Assembly (NCBI GenBank): GCA_028688225.1
Contig: JAQTYQ010000001.1
Coordinates: 262,888-326,887 of the forward strand
Length of the DNA stretch: 64,000 bases
Direction of reading: 5' to 3'
Origin: Opitutaceae bacterium
GTDB taxonomy: Bacteria; Verrucomicrobiota; Verrucomicrobiia; Opitutales; Opitutaceae
This document shows, one piece after another, positions 37,238 through 46,182 of this stretch. How positions within the stretch are numbered: the stretch's first letter is position 1; each line of letters starts with the position of its first letter. A model generated the notes under the pieces. The model made no database searches. It was not told the DNA's origin and saw only the letters and a program-made list of their open reading frames with translations. Made by a program: the position numbers and the translations under genes.

Positions 37238-37723
37238 ATGCAACTGACGACGGTCCGGATCGAAAAACCGGAGGCCATCAACTTCATCCTCGGCCAGACC
37301 CACTTCATCAAGACGGTCGAGGATGTGCATGAGGCGCTGGTGAACGCGGCTCCGGGCATCAAGTTCGGCTTGGCGTTCTGCGAGGCCTCCGGCAAGTGCC
37401 TCGTGCGCTGGTCGGGCACGGATGCCGCCATGATCGGGCTGGCCAAAAAAAACGCACTGGCCATCGGGGCGGGCCACACGTTCATCGTGTTCCTCGGCGA
37501 GGGGTTCTTCCCCGTCAACGTGCTCAACGCGCTCAAGGCGGTGCCGGAGGTCTGCCGCATCTTCTGCGCCACCGCCAACCCGACCGAGGTGATCGTGGCC
37601 ACGACCGACCTGGGCCGCGGCGTGCTGGGCGTGGTCGACGGTTTTGTGCCGAAAGGTGTGGAAGGCGACGCGGACATCGCCTGGCGCAAGGATCTGCTGC
37701 GCAAGATCGGCTACAAACTGTGA
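37238..37723 (+). CDS. Adenosine-specific kinase family protein
   Basis: 161 residues covering the whole small family (DUF355-type adenosine-specific kinase): KPEAINFILGQTHFIKTVEDVHEAL at the start, GIKFGLAFCEASGKCLVRWSG, GAGHTFIVFLGEGFFPVNVLNA and CRIFCATANPTEVIVA. A protein of this family was described as phosphorylating adenosine or binding AMP. A strong ribosome binding site (AGGAGAAAGGAG-like, 37217-37228) precedes the ATG. It is common in archaea and scattered in bacteria, and is not linked to a pathway here. Confidence 0.88.
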   Translation: MQLTTVRIEKPEAINFILGQTHFIKTVEDVHEALVNAAPGIKFGLAFCEASGKCLVRWSGTDAAMIGLAKKNALAIGAGHTFIVFLGEGFFPVNVLNALKAVPEVCRIFCATANPTEVIVATTDLGRGVLGVVDGFVPKGVEGDADIAWRKDLLRKIGYKL

Positions 37724-37935
37724 GCCTTTTCAGGCGCACAACCGAAAGCCCAACCATTTTGCAGAAGGCAACAGAGAAACAGAGTGAAACGATCCGATGT
37801 CCGCTACGCTCTCCATTATCTCCGTTTCCTGTGAAAACAAACGCATCGGTTTCCATGGTCGAATCGTCAGATAGACGGCAAGCCCTTGCGCCCTTCGCGT
37901 GAGGCGAAGGTGCGCGACGGAGAACCACCGGAATC

Positions 37936-38508
37936 GTGAAAGCGTACCAGCTTGTTTGCTTGGCAGCAGGGATCGCCGCGGCCGGCTGGGTGACCGGCCA
38001 GGCGGCGGACGCCGGATCTCACCCGGAGCGAAAGGAGGACAGCACCATGAAACTGACGAGCCCGGTCTTTGTGGAAGGACAGCCGATTCCGCGGCAATAC
38101 ACCGCGGATGGCGCCGACATGGCGCCGCCCCTGCAATGGAGCGAGGCGCCGGCCGACACCCGGAGCTTCGCCCTGATCTGCGACGACCCGGACGCGCCGG
38201 TGGGCACGTGGGTGCATTGGGTGATCTACGGACTGCCCGCCGTGACGCGGGAGCTACCCGAAATGGTTGCGCCAACCGCATCGCTGCCGAACGGCGCCAA
38301 ACAGGGCGTGAACGATTTCCGGCGGGTCGGCTACGGCGGGCCGTGTCCGCCGCCCGGCCGGCCGCACCGCTATTGCTTCAAACTCTACGCGCTGGACGCC
38401 GAACTGACGCTACCGCCCCGGGCAACCAAGCCGGAACTGCTGCGCGCGATGGCCGGCCATGTTCTGGCCGAGGCGCAGTTGATGGGCACGTACCAGCGGG
38501 CGCGGTGA
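37936..38508 (+). CDS. PEBP/YbhB-YbcL family protein, probably exported
   Basis: 190 residues. A signal-like start (YQLVCLAAGIAAAGWVTGQAADA) precedes the phosphatidylethanolamine-binding-protein fold: YTADGADMAPPLQWSEAP, ALICDDPDAPVGTWVHWVIYGLP and GYGGPCPPPGRPHRYCFKLYALD. The internal Met39 (MKLTSPVFVEG), preceded by AAAGGAGG, is also a good start and would give a cytoplasmic form. This double choice of start is a real ambiguity. The ligand and role of bacterial members are poorly defined. Confidence 0.85.
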   Translation: MKAYQLVCLAAGIAAAGWVTGQAADAGSHPERKEDSTMKLTSPVFVEGQPIPRQYTADGADMAPPLQWSEAPADTRSFALICDDPDAPVGTWVHWVIYGLPAVTRELPEMVAPTASLPNGAKQGVNDFRRVGYGGPCPPPGRPHRYCFKLYALDAELTLPPRATKPELLRAMAGHVLAEAQLMGTYQRAR

Positions 38509-38952
38509 AAAAAGCCGCAACCCAAGCGTTGAGAGCGGGATTTTTCGGCCACCAAGGAGCGCAAAGCCCAGGCCTTTTGATCTGGCGATGCTTTGAGCTC
38601 TTTGGACTGCTGTAATGCCAAATCCTCGCGTGCCGCGATGATTTACCCAGATCCTCTCAATCCCAAACTAACCACAGATCACACGGATGACACGGATTAA
38701 TACGGAATGCCGCGCCTTGGTTTTATCCGTGCCCATCCGCGGAATCGGTGGTCAAAAAAGTCCTTCCGGGTTTGGTTGCGGCTCCGCCGCGCTAAGTTCT
38801 CTCGTGGCCAACCAAAATGCTTTTTTCAGCCCGGCAGGATGGTAATCCATACCATTTCTGGTGACGAAGCGCACCGCGTTCCAAACTCGCGCGAAACTCC
38901 TGCTTGGCGAACCCCGTCCGGAAGGCTAGACTGCGCCCTTGGAGGCATCCAA
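38509..38952. other. Intergenic with a dispersed long palindrome
   Basis: No gene. An imperfect palindrome at 38671-38753 has ACCACAGATCACACGGATG and ATCCGTGCCCATCCGCGG arms, the known 'accacagat...atctgtggt' intergenic repeat type. GGAGG at 38941-38945 is the ribosome binding site of the next gene. Confidence 0.55.
38671..38753. repeat. Dispersed intergenic palindrome
   Basis: Arms 38671-38699 and 38721-38753 pair imperfectly (ACACGGAT with ATCCGTG; ACCAC with GTGGT). Confidence 0.6.
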
Positions 38953-40362
38953 ATGCTGAAGAGTCCGATCGTCTTTGCCGGCCTGATGCCCCACGCGCCG
39001 ATCCTGGTGCCCGGGGTGGGAGGAGCCCGCCTGGCGGAAGCCGGCGCCACTGCCCGGGCGATGACCGCCGTGGCGGCGCACGCGATCGCCGCGCATCCGG
39101 ACACCGTCGTGCTCATCTCCCCCCACTCGCCCCGCCGGCCGGGTGCGTTCGGCATCTGGCATACGCCGAGGCTGCGCGGCTCGCTGGCGGATTTTGGCTC
39201 CCCGGCGGACCGGGTTGACCTGCCGCTCGACCGGCCTTTTGCCGACCAGCTGGAAAAGGAAGCGGCGCACCGGAAACTGCGCACCTGGGAAATCACCCAG
39301 GCCACCTTGGATCACGGCGCCCTGGTGCCACTCCGTTATCTCATCGCGGCCGGATGGCAGGGACCCGCGGTGATCCTGAGCCTGAACTATCCGGGCGAAG
39401 GCGGACTCGACGGACTGGGCGAAGCCATTGCCGCCGCCGCGCAGTCCCTCCAGCGGCGCACGGCCATCATCGCCAGCGGCGACATGAGCCACCGGCTCAC
39501 GCGATCGGCGCCAGGCGGCTATCATCCCGGCGCCCGCCGTTTCGACGAGACCTTCATCGCGCTGTTGCGCAAAGGCACACCGGGTGACCTCCGGCGGATC
39601 GATCCCGCATTGCTGGAGCTGGCGGCGGAAGATGTCGTCGATTCCACGATTGTGGCCCTCGCCGCGACCGGGGACCGGACGGACGGCCATGCCGTGCTGA
39701 GTTACGAGGGACCGTTTGGCGTCGGCTACGGCGTGGCGATCCTGTTTGAGCCGGAAGGCACCGGCAATCCGGCCGCCACAACGAAGGAAAGTCCGGCCCA
39801 AACCGTCTCCCATCTGAACGATCTGCCGGCGGTCGCGCGCCGCGCCGTCGAGACCGGATTCACCGGCGGGCCGAAGACGCCTCCGTTCCAGGCCGCCGGG
39901 GAGCTGACGGAGCGCCACGGGGTTTTTGTGACGGTGCGAACCGAGACCGGCGCACTGCGGGGATGCATTGGCACGCTGACCGCGAAGCAAAAGGGTCTCG
40001 TCGGCGAAACCTGGCACAACGCCCTGGCGGCGACCCGGGACGATTATCGCTTTCCGCCGGTGGAGGCCGCCGAACTGCCTCGGTTGCGATTCAGCGTCAC
40101 CGTGCTCGGGGAACTGGAGCCGGTGACCTCGCCGGAGAAACTGAACCCGGCGGTGTACGGCGTGGTCGTGACGGCCATCGACGGCCGCAAGGGCGTGCTG
40201 CTGCCGGCGATCGCGGGGATCAGCTCCGTGGAGCAGCAGCTCGCGCTGGCCCGGCGCAAGGCCGGCATCGCGCCCGGCGAGTGGATCGGCATCCAGCGGT
40301 TCACGGCCAGAAGCGGCAAGGAACCGTCGTTCGTGGAGGAGGGAGACCGGGAGCATGACTGA
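38953..40362 (+). CDS. amrA/amrB-like: Memo-AMMECR1 fusion protein (AmmeMemoRadiSam protein A/B)
   Basis: 469 residues from ATG at 38953, eight bases after a GGAGG. Residues 1-270 form a Memo/class III dioxygenase-like domain: GLMPHAPILVPGVGG, LISPHSPRRPG, DHGALVPLRYL and SGDMSHRL supply the conserved His and Asp residues. Residues 295-460 are an AMMECR1 domain with LRGCIGTL and ALAATRDDYRFPPV. The gene overlaps the radical SAM gene by eight bases. The three parts together make the AmmeMemoRadiSam set, widespread in anaerobes and archaea. The reaction was not settled to my knowledge. Confidence 0.9.
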   Translation: MLKSPIVFAGLMPHAPILVPGVGGARLAEAGATARAMTAVAAHAIAAHPDTVVLISPHSPRRPGAFGIWHTPRLRGSLADFGSPADRVDLPLDRPFADQLEKEAAHRKLRTWEITQATLDHGALVPLRYLIAAGWQGPAVILSLNYPGEGGLDGLGEAIAAAAQSLQRRTAIIASGDMSHRLTRSAPGGYHPGARRFDETFIALLRKGTPGDLRRIDPALLELAAEDVVDSTIVALAATGDRTDGHAVLSYEGPFGVGYGVAILFEPEGTGNPAATTKESPAQTVSHLNDLPAVARRAVETGFTGGPKTPPFQAAGELTERHGVFVTVRTETGALRGCIGTLTAKQKGLVGETWHNALAATRDDYRFPPVEAAELPRLRFSVTVLGELEPVTSPEKLNPAVYGVVVTAIDGRKGVLLPAIAGISSVEQQLALARRKAGIAPGEWIGIQRFTARSGKEPSFVEEGDREHD

Positions 40363-41437
40363 AGATCCGCGGCCCTCCGACCATCCAGCCCGCTGGTGGG
40401 CGACGCTGCCCGACGGCCGGGTGGAATGCCGGCTCTGTCCGCGTTTTTGCAAGCTGCAGGACGGGCAGCGTGGATTCTGCTTTGTCCGGCAGCGGAGCGG
40501 CGACGGGCTCGTGCTGACCACCTACGGGCGCAGCAGCGGATTCTGCGTCGATCCGATCGAGAAGAAGCCGCTGAACCATTTTCTCCCGGGCACGAGCGTG
40601 CTGTCGTTCGGCACGGCGGGATGCAATCTCGGCTGCCGCTTCTGCCAGAACTGGGACATCAGCAAGGCGCGGGAATTTGACCGGCTGGGCGAGACCGCCA
40701 CGCCGGACCACATCGCCGCCACCGCGCAGCGCCTCGACTGCCGGTCGGTCGCCTTCACCTACAACGATCCGGTGATCTTCGCGGAATATGCCATCGACGT
40801 GGCCCGCGCCTGCCGCGCGCTGGGCATCAGGACGGTCGCCGTGACGGCCGGCTATATCACCGCCGAGGCGCGGCCCGAGTTTTACGAGGTCATGGATGCG
40901 GCGAATGTGGACCTGAAGGGGTTCACCGAGGATTTCTATCACCGCCTCTGCTTTGCCGAGCTGCAGCCGGTGCTCGACACCCTGCGCTATCTGCACCGGG
41001 AGACCAGCGTCTGGCTGGAAGTCACCACCCTCCTGATTCCCGGTGAGAACGACAGCACCAAGGAACTGGACCGGGCCTCCGACTGGTTTGCGGCCAACCT
41101 CGGACCGGATGTGCCATGGCATTTCACCGCCTTCCATCCCGACTTCAAGATGCTCGACACCCCGCGGACGCCGCCCGCCACGCTCACTCGGGCCCGGGAG
41201 ATCGCCCGCACCAAGGGGCTGAGGTACGTTTACACCGGCAACGTCCACGACCGCGACGGCGGGAGCACGTGGTGCCCCGCCTGCGGGACGCTGCTGATCG
41301 AGCGGGACTGGTACGAACTGGGCGCCTACCGCCTCGACGGCAGCCGCTGCCGGGCCTGTGGAAGCGAGATTGCCGGTCACTTCGAGCGGCAACCGGGAAA
41401 GTGGGGCGCCCGCCGCCAGCCCGTGCGCCTGGGCTGA
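40355..41437 (+). CDS. amrS: Radical SAM protein AmrS (AmmeMemoRadiSam system)
   Basis: 360 residues. The radical SAM cluster is Cys90-x3-Cys94-x2-Cys97 (CNLGCRFCQNW). An N-terminal cysteine block (CRLCPRFC, FC) and the FTYNDPVIFAEY element are typical of the AmrS/PflA-like branch. A C-terminal zinc-ribbon-like pair (WCPACGTLL, CRACGSEI) ends the protein. It overlaps the Memo-AMMECR1 gene and is surely co-translated. It should generate a 5'-deoxyadenosyl radical acting with the Memo-AMMECR1 protein. Confidence 0.9.
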   Translation: MTEDPRPSDHPARWWATLPDGRVECRLCPRFCKLQDGQRGFCFVRQRSGDGLVLTTYGRSSGFCVDPIEKKPLNHFLPGTSVLSFGTAGCNLGCRFCQNWDISKAREFDRLGETATPDHIAATAQRLDCRSVAFTYNDPVIFAEYAIDVARACRALGIRTVAVTAGYITAEARPEFYEVMDAANVDLKGFTEDFYHRLCFAELQPVLDTLRYLHRETSVWLEVTTLLIPGENDSTKELDRASDWFAANLGPDVPWHFTAFHPDFKMLDTPRTPPATLTRAREIARTKGLRYVYTGNVHDRDGGSTWCPACGTLLIERDWYELGAYRLDGSRCRACGSEIAGHFERQPGKWGARRQPVRLG

Positions 41438-41945
41438 GGCCCCAATCGGATTCCCGTCAATCCCGGCGGCCGGCGTTGTTCCCGTAGAATCGCCGCACCG
41501 CGGTTGGAGGGCGGGCCCGGCGAATGTCGCTGCGGTTCCATCCCAAAAACCGGCGAGGTCGGCGACCCCGCCCTACAGTATCTCTCGGTGCAGCGGATCT
41601 ATTGAGGTTCGCGTATGAGACGGACGTCTGGAGGTAGGGCGTGACCGCCGGGCACGCCGGGAAGCACAGACGGCCCAGCCTCCTTCGCCATGGCTTCGAA
41701 GGCCACGCACTGCCGAGTCAGCCCGCCATAGCTTTAGCGAAGGCGGGCGGTCCGTCCCTACCCGTCAGGCTGTGGAGCGACCATCAATAGTCAGCGCCTG
41801 TACGGCGGCCTTCCCGCTATTTACACCGGCGCAATCAGGCCTAAACTGTCCCCCGTCGGCATCGAGGGGCGCGGCTGCGCCAACGGCCAGCCGGCGGCTC
41901 CTCGACGGGGTGTCCGCGCCAAAAACCCAAACAACAGGAGTACCC
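41438..41945. other. Intergenic with two REP-type hairpins
   Basis: No gene is seen in these 508 bases. They hold a GTAG-footed hairpin at 41552-41576, a CCCGCC...GGCGGG hairpin at 41722-41747, and several shorter inverted pieces. AGGAG at 41937-41941 serves the next gene. Confidence 0.55.
41552..41576 (-). repeat. GTAG-footed hairpin (GGTCG stem)
   Basis: GGCGAGGTCG and CGACCCCGCC flank a single G, followed by CTAC. Related to 14500-14525 with a changed stem. Confidence 0.6.
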
Positions 41946-42410
41946 ATGCCAGCGACCAAGCTGAAGGAGTTCCTGAACAGCCGTGGCGTCAAATACGTCA
42001 GCATCCAGCATTCCCCGGCCTACACCGCCCAGGAAATCGCCGCGTCGGCCCATGTCTCGGGCCGCGACTTCGCCAAAACGATCATCATCAAAATCAACGG
42101 AGCCATGGCCATGGTCGTGCTTCCGGCCAGCCGCAGATTGGTCCTTTCCGACCTGCGGGAGGTGCTGGAAACCGACCGGATCAAACTGGCCACCGAGGAG
42201 GAATTTAAAGGCGCCTTTCCCGACTGCGAGCTCGGGGCCATGCCCCCGTTCGGCAATCTGTACGGGATGCCCGTGTATGTGGCGGCGAGCCTGGCGGAGG
42301 AGTCCGAGATCACCTTCAACGCCGGCACGCATACCGACGCCATCAAGATGGCCTACCGGGATTTTGAGCAGCTCGTCCGGCCGCAGATCATCGACTTCGC
42401 CACGACGTAG
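41946..42410 (+). CDS. YbaK/EbsC-type aminoacyl-tRNA deacylase-like protein
   Basis: 154 residues covering one YbaK/ProXp domain: KLKEFLNSRGVKYVSIQHSPAYTAQEIAASAHVSGRDFAKTIIIKINGAMAMVVLPA, with the catalytic Lys in the FAKTIIIK block, and GALPP-like GAMPPFGNLYGMPVYV. Such proteins hydrolyse mischarged tRNAs, for example Cys- or Ala-tRNA(Pro). The substrate is not determined by sequence. It has a good upstream AGGAG and stands alone before a convergent dgt. Confidence 0.85.
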   Translation: MPATKLKEFLNSRGVKYVSIQHSPAYTAQEIAASAHVSGRDFAKTIIIKINGAMAMVVLPASRRLVLSDLREVLETDRIKLATEEEFKGAFPDCELGAMPPFGNLYGMPVYVAASLAEESEITFNAGTHTDAIKMAYRDFEQLVRPQIIDFATT

Positions 42411-42459
42411 GAATTGGTCGGCGCAGGCCCGACCAATTCCTCGAAACCGTAGCCGGGCC

Positions 42460-42526
42460 GTAGCCAAACTCGTGAGAGTTTGGTTCCAGCCGATGGAGTG
42501 GTCCAAACTCTCACGAGTTTGGCTAC
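42460..42526. repeat. Perfect 24-bp inverted REP pair between convergent genes
   Basis: The left arm 42460-42483 (GTAG, then CCAAACTC-GTGA-GAGTTTGG) is the exact complement of 42503-42526. Each arm is itself a hairpin with a GTGA/TCAC loop and a GTAG foot, a REPIN layout. It lies between the YbaK-like gene and dgt and could act as a bidirectional 3' hairpin. Confidence 0.85.
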
Positions 42527-42545
42527 TTGATCTTCGGCAAATCCC

Positions 42546-43814
42546 TCAGCTCAGATCCCGGATCGAGCCGAACTCCGGATCGAACAACCGCCGGTAGGTG
42601 TGCACGATCATGCCGTCGGTGAGCCCGGCCAGCCAGTCGCAGATGCGCCGGGCCTTGCCGGCCGCCGTCGCCTCGGCGGCGATGAGCGCACCGATATTGG
42701 GCGGCAGGATGTGGATCACCCGCGACCCCGTTGCGACGTAGTTGCGCCAGCATGAATCCCAGAGGCTGGAGAGCACCAGCCGGGCCTTGTGCTCCATCTG
42801 CTGGAGCTGCGGACTTTCGAAGATGATGTCGTTGGCGAGCTTTTTGAAAAATTGCGCCTCCCGCTCCGCCTCGGCCGCGACGACCAGTTCGAAACGATAG
42901 CGGTTGGTCTTCGCCGCCATGAAATGGTCGCGCTCCCGCAGCCGGCAGGCCTGGATGAAACGGCCGATCTTCACCGAAAAGGCGCTCTCGAGCCGGTCGC
43001 TCCGGATGGCGTCGAACAGCGCGTCGAGCAACCGCTGCTGCGCGGCGTCGACGGCCTCGCCCGCCGCCCAGCGCTCGATGCGCTCGATGGTGAGGAAGCC
43101 GGCCTTCACGCCGTCGACAATGTCGTTGAGGGAGTAGGCCGCGTCGTCGGCCCAGTCCATGATCTGGCATTCGATGCTTTTGCAGGCGTTGAGCGCCCCG
43201 CCCGCCCGCAGCGCGGCCGGGATCGCGACGCCGGCAAACACGTAATCGCGATACACAACCTGTGGATCATAGAGAAAATGCTGGGCGGGCGGCTGCGGGA
43301 ACTCGCGGTAGAGTTTCTTGTATTTGAGCACCCCGTCCAGCAGGGCCCGGGTCGGTTGCATGCCGCGCACGCCGTCCTCGTTCTGATAGATCGTCTCGGT
43401 CAGGAGGTGCAGCGTCTGGGCGTTGCCCTCGAAGCCACCGTGCGGCTGCATCAGCTCCTGGAGCGTGCGCTCGCCCGAGTGCCCGAACGGCGGGTGGCCG
43501 AGATCGTGGGCCAGGCAGATGGCCTCCACCAGATCGGAATCGATGTGGAAATGCTCGCGCATCGGCCGGCCGCGGCTGCGCAGGTAGCGGCAGATCGAGC
43601 GGCCGATCTGCGCCACCTCCATCGAATGTGTCAGCCGCGTGCGGTAGAAGTCGTACTCGCCCGAGAGGAACACCTGCGTCTTCGACTGCAGCTTGCGGAA
43701 GGCGTGCGCATGGATGACGCGGTCGCGGTCGACCTGGAACGCGCTGCGGTAGTCGGGCTTGCGTTTTCCGCCCAGTGTCTCGGCGTCGAAGGCGCGGTAA
43801 AACGTGTTCGGCAT
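42546..43814 (-). CDS. dgt: dGTPase-like HD-domain triphosphohydrolase
   Basis: 422 residues from the ATG at 43814 (MPNTFYRAFDAE). The HD domain has RTRLTHSMEVAQIGRSICRYL, CLAHDLGHPPFGHSGE and IECQIMDWADDAAYSLNDIVDG, the metal ligands of dNTP triphosphohydrolases. The family hydrolyses dGTP (or other dNTPs) to the nucleoside and triphosphate. A longer frame starts at 43874 but would run through a perfect hairpin at 43819-43849 and lacks family similarity, so 43814 is preferred. Confidence 0.92.
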   Translation of the reverse strand: MPNTFYRAFDAETLGGKRKPDYRSAFQVDRDRVIHAHAFRKLQSKTQVFLSGEYDFYRTRLTHSMEVAQIGRSICRYLRSRGRPMREHFHIDSDLVEAICLAHDLGHPPFGHSGERTLQELMQPHGGFEGNAQTLHLLTETIYQNEDGVRGMQPTRALLDGVLKYKKLYREFPQPPAQHFLYDPQVVYRDYVFAGVAIPAALRAGGALNACKSIECQIMDWADDAAYSLNDIVDGVKAGFLTIERIERWAAGEAVDAAQQRLLDALFDAIRSDRLESAFSVKIGRFIQACRLRERDHFMAAKTNRYRFELVVAAEAEREAQFFKKLANDIIFESPQLQQMEHKARLVLSSLWDSCWRNYVATGSRVIHILPPNIGALIAAEATAAGKARRICDWLAGLTDGMIVHTYRRLFDPEFGSIRDLS

Positions 43815-43818
43815 GGCG

Positions 43819-43849
43819 CAGTTTGGCACACCCTGGGTGTGCCAAACTG
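43819..43849. repeat. Perfect hairpin abutting the dgt start codon
   Basis: CAGTTTGGCACACC (43819-43832) and its complement (43836-43849) separated by CTG. On the dgt mRNA it ends four bases before the ATG, where a ribosome binding site would lie. Confidence 0.75.
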
Positions 43850-44213
43850 ATAGGGGGCTTGCCGGGCGGTGCAAACGAATTTCCGATGCGCTGCCTGCTC
43901 GAATCGTTGCGACGATTGGGGCTTGCGCTGTTGTAGCCGAGGTCGCCTTGGCTCGGCGAAACGCGACGCGAAGACGGCCGACCCCGGACGACCGGCCTCA
44001 CTACTGAAACAGCCTTGCCGCACCTTTGGTGCGCGCCGCCAGTGGAATCGCAATGATCGGGGTAGCCTGTCAGACATCCCGACGCGACGGGTCGTTTTCG
44101 CCAGAGTGCTTCAGCGAGCCAAGCGGCCTCGTGTCTCCAGCAGCGTTTTTCGCTTTGTTGCGGGAGGCCTTTCCTTTAGGAAATTGGCGGAGGCTGCATC
44201 CGTCAATTTCCTC
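43850..44213. other. Intergenic between divergent dgt and ogt
   Basis: No gene is seen. A GTAG-CCGAG...CTCGG imperfect hairpin lies at about 43934-43958 and a stem directly before the next start at 44178-44212. Confidence 0.45.
44178..44212 (+). promoter_or_regulatory. 13-bp hairpin abutting the methyltransferase start codon
   Basis: AGGAAATTGGCGG (44178-44190) pairs with CCGTCAATTTCCT (44200-44212), one G-T wobble, loop AGGCTGCAT. The ATG begins at 44214, so the hairpin would control ribosome access if formed. Confidence 0.6.
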
Positions 44214-44717
44214 ATGCCCCACCTTTCCTTTCCCACCGTCATCGGTCCGTGCGGCCTGGCCTGGAACGACGCCGGGCTGACGGCGTTCAACCTGCCGGGA
44301 TCGGATCGCCCCGATCCGGGAGAGGCCGCCGCGCGTCTGGCGGAGGCGCCCGCGTGGATCCGCGGGCTGGTGGCGCGCGTGCAGCGACATCTGGCGGGCG
44401 AACTGCAGGATTTCACCGCGGTGCCGCTGGACTATGGCGCGGTGTCGTCCTTCGCCCGGCGCGTCTATGAGGCAACGCGTCAGGTGCCGGCGGGACACAC
44501 GCGCACTTACGGCGATCTGGCCGGGACGCTGGAGGAACCGCCGGGGACGAGTCGCGCGATCGGCGCCGTTCTCGGAGCCAACCCCTGGTCCTTGATCGTG
44601 CCGTGTCACCGCATCCTCGGCGCCAAGGGCCGTCTGACTGGCTTCTCCGCCGCCGGCGGGGTGCGCACCAAGGCGCGGCTGCTGGCGATCGAGGGCGCGC
44701 AGTTGCTGGCGGAGTAG
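44214..44717 (+). CDS. ogt: Methylated-DNA-protein cysteine methyltransferase
   Basis: 167 residues. The DNA-binding and active-site domain has the HTH element PAGHTRTYGDLA, RAIGAVLGANPWSLIVPCHRILG with the acceptor Cys131 in PCHR, and the closing LTGFSAAGGVRTKARLLAIEG. The N-terminal RNase-H-like part is short. The protein removes alkyl groups from O6-alkylguanine in a suicidal reaction. The start at 44214 is preferred because upstream in-frame residues are not conserved. Confidence 0.92.
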   Translation: MPHLSFPTVIGPCGLAWNDAGLTAFNLPGSDRPDPGEAAARLAEAPAWIRGLVARVQRHLAGELQDFTAVPLDYGAVSSFARRVYEATRQVPAGHTRTYGDLAGTLEEPPGTSRAIGAVLGANPWSLIVPCHRILGAKGRLTGFSAAGGVRTKARLLAIEGAQLLAE

Positions 44718-44796
44718 CGCCGGTCTGCGACCGGCGCTACTCGTTTGATCGTCCCTTCACGGCATCGTGGGTGGAGAAGATTTCCACCGGCGGGTT

Positions 44797-44868
44797 GAAC
44801 CATCGCGACACGAAGAAAAGCGGCTGTTATCGTCCTGCTTCTTTGTGTCTCTGTGTCTTGGTGGTTCA
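44797..44868. repeat. Dispersed intergenic palindrome (ACACGAAG...CTTTGTGTC type)
   Basis: GAACCATCGCGACACGAAG and CTTTGTGTCTCTGTGTCTTGG...GGTTC form imperfect arms. The surrounding 44718-44968 holds no gene. Confidence 0.6.
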
Positions 44869-44968
44869 TCGCATGCCCTGCGCTGGTGGCGTCAGCCACG
44901 GGTTTGACCGCCTTGGTGATTGTTTCCGCCCTGGAGGTGGCTACTGTCTCCAGGTAAACTAATCTCCC

Positions 44969-46015
44969 ATGGCTTCCAAGACGATGCGCGCCATTGCCAA
45001 GCTCCGTCCCGGCCCCGGACTCGACCTCACCGAGGTGCCCGTGCCCCGGCCCGGCGTCAATGACGTGCTCATCAAAATCAAGAAGACCGCGATCTGCGGC
45101 ACCGACGTCCATATTTACAACTGGGACGCCTGGGCCCAGCAGACCATCAAGCCGCCGATGGTGATCGGCCACGAATTTGTCGGCGAGATCGTTGCCACCG
45201 GCGCCAACGTCCAGGGCTTCCATCCCGGCGACCTCGTGGACGGCGAGGGTCACATCGTCTGCGGCCAGTGCCGCAACTGCCTCGCCGGCCGGCGCCACCT
45301 CTGCAAGGACACGAAGGGCGTGGGCGTGAACCGCGACGGCGCGTTCGCCGAATACCTGTGCCTCCCGGCCAGCAATGCCGTCCACGTCGATCCGGCGATC
45401 CCGCTCGACGTGCTGGCGTGCTTCGATCCGCTCGGCAACGCCACGCACACCGCACTGCAATGGGATCTGGTCGGCGAGGATGTGCTCATCACCGGCGCCG
45501 GACCCATCGGCTGCATGGCCACGGCCATCGCCCGGAAATCCGGTGCGCGCAAGGTGGTCGTCACCGATGTGAACCCGGCCCGCCTGGCCCTGGCCCAACG
45601 CATGGGCGCCACCCGGGTCGTGGATGTCTCGCGCGAGGACCTGCACGCCGTCCAGCGCGAGATCGGCATGAAGGAGGGCTTCGACGTGGGGCTGGAGATG
45701 TCGGGCAGCCCCAAGGCGCTGAATGACATGATCGACAACATGTATCACGGCGGTCGCATCGCGCTGCTCGGCATCATCCCGGAAAAGGCGGCGGTCGACT
45801 GGAACAAGGTCGTGTTCAACATGCTCACCATCCGCGGCATTTACGGCCGCGAGATGTACGAGACGTGGTACAAGATGACCGCCCTGATCCAGGGCGGACT
45901 CGACATCACGCCGGTCATCACCCACCGCTTCTCCTTCACCGCCTTCGAGGAAGCCTTCCGCCTCATGCGCACCGGCCAGTCGGGCAAGATCATTCTCGAC
46001 TGGGAGGGCGTGTGA
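44969..46015 (+). CDS. tdh: L-threonine 3-dehydrogenase
   Basis: 348 residues, zinc alcohol dehydrogenase family. Catalytic zinc: Cys43 in [13 protein letters not shown] and His68-Glu69 in GHEF. Structural zinc: Cys98, 101, 104 and 112. The NAD-binding loop is GAGPIGCMA. The [16 protein letters not shown] and [14 protein letters not shown] blocks are specific to Tdh. It oxidises threonine to 2-amino-3-ketobutyrate, which Kbl splits. kbl lies 4.4 kb downstream, separated by an accessory island instead of being directly adjacent. Confidence 0.95.
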   Translation: MASKTMRAIAKLRPGPGLDLTEVPVPRPGVNDVLIKIKKTAICGTDVHIYNWDAWAQQTIKPPMVIGHEFVGEIVATGANVQGFHPGDLVDGEGHIVCGQCRNCLAGRRHLCKDTKGVGVNRDGAFAEYLCLPASNAVHVDPAIPLDVLACFDPLGNATHTALQWDLVGEDVLITGAGPIGCMATAIARKSGARKVVVTDVNPARLALAQRMGATRVVDVSREDLHAVQREIGMKEGFDVGLEMSGSPKALNDMIDNMYHGGRIALLGIIPEKAAVDWNKVVFNMLTIRGIYGREMYETWYKMTALIQGGLDITPVITHRFSFTAFEEAFRLMRTGQSGKIILDWEGV

Positions 46016-46027
46016 CGCGGAATCATG

Positions 46028-46045
46028 CTCTGCTGGGCAGCAGAG
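46028..46045. repeat. CTGCTG/CAGCAG palindrome
   Basis: CTCTGCTG, GG, CAGCAGAG: a perfect stem just after the tdh stop, and a member of the five-copy family. Confidence 0.65.
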
Positions 46046-46182
46046 GAGGAGCGAGCCTCAGCCTTCGTATGAAGCTAGCGGCACATTGGCCCGAACGCTA
46101 CCAGCCTGCCATGAGGCGGGCGGGCGCGACTCGTGCGCAGGCACGAGGCGTGAACGACAGCCGAATTGGCAGCGAGGGCTGG

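Noticed and set aside
43815..43874. The upstream extension of dgt to the ATG at 43874
   Set aside because: It would translate a perfect hairpin and has no similarity to family N-termini. The ATG at 43814 fits better.
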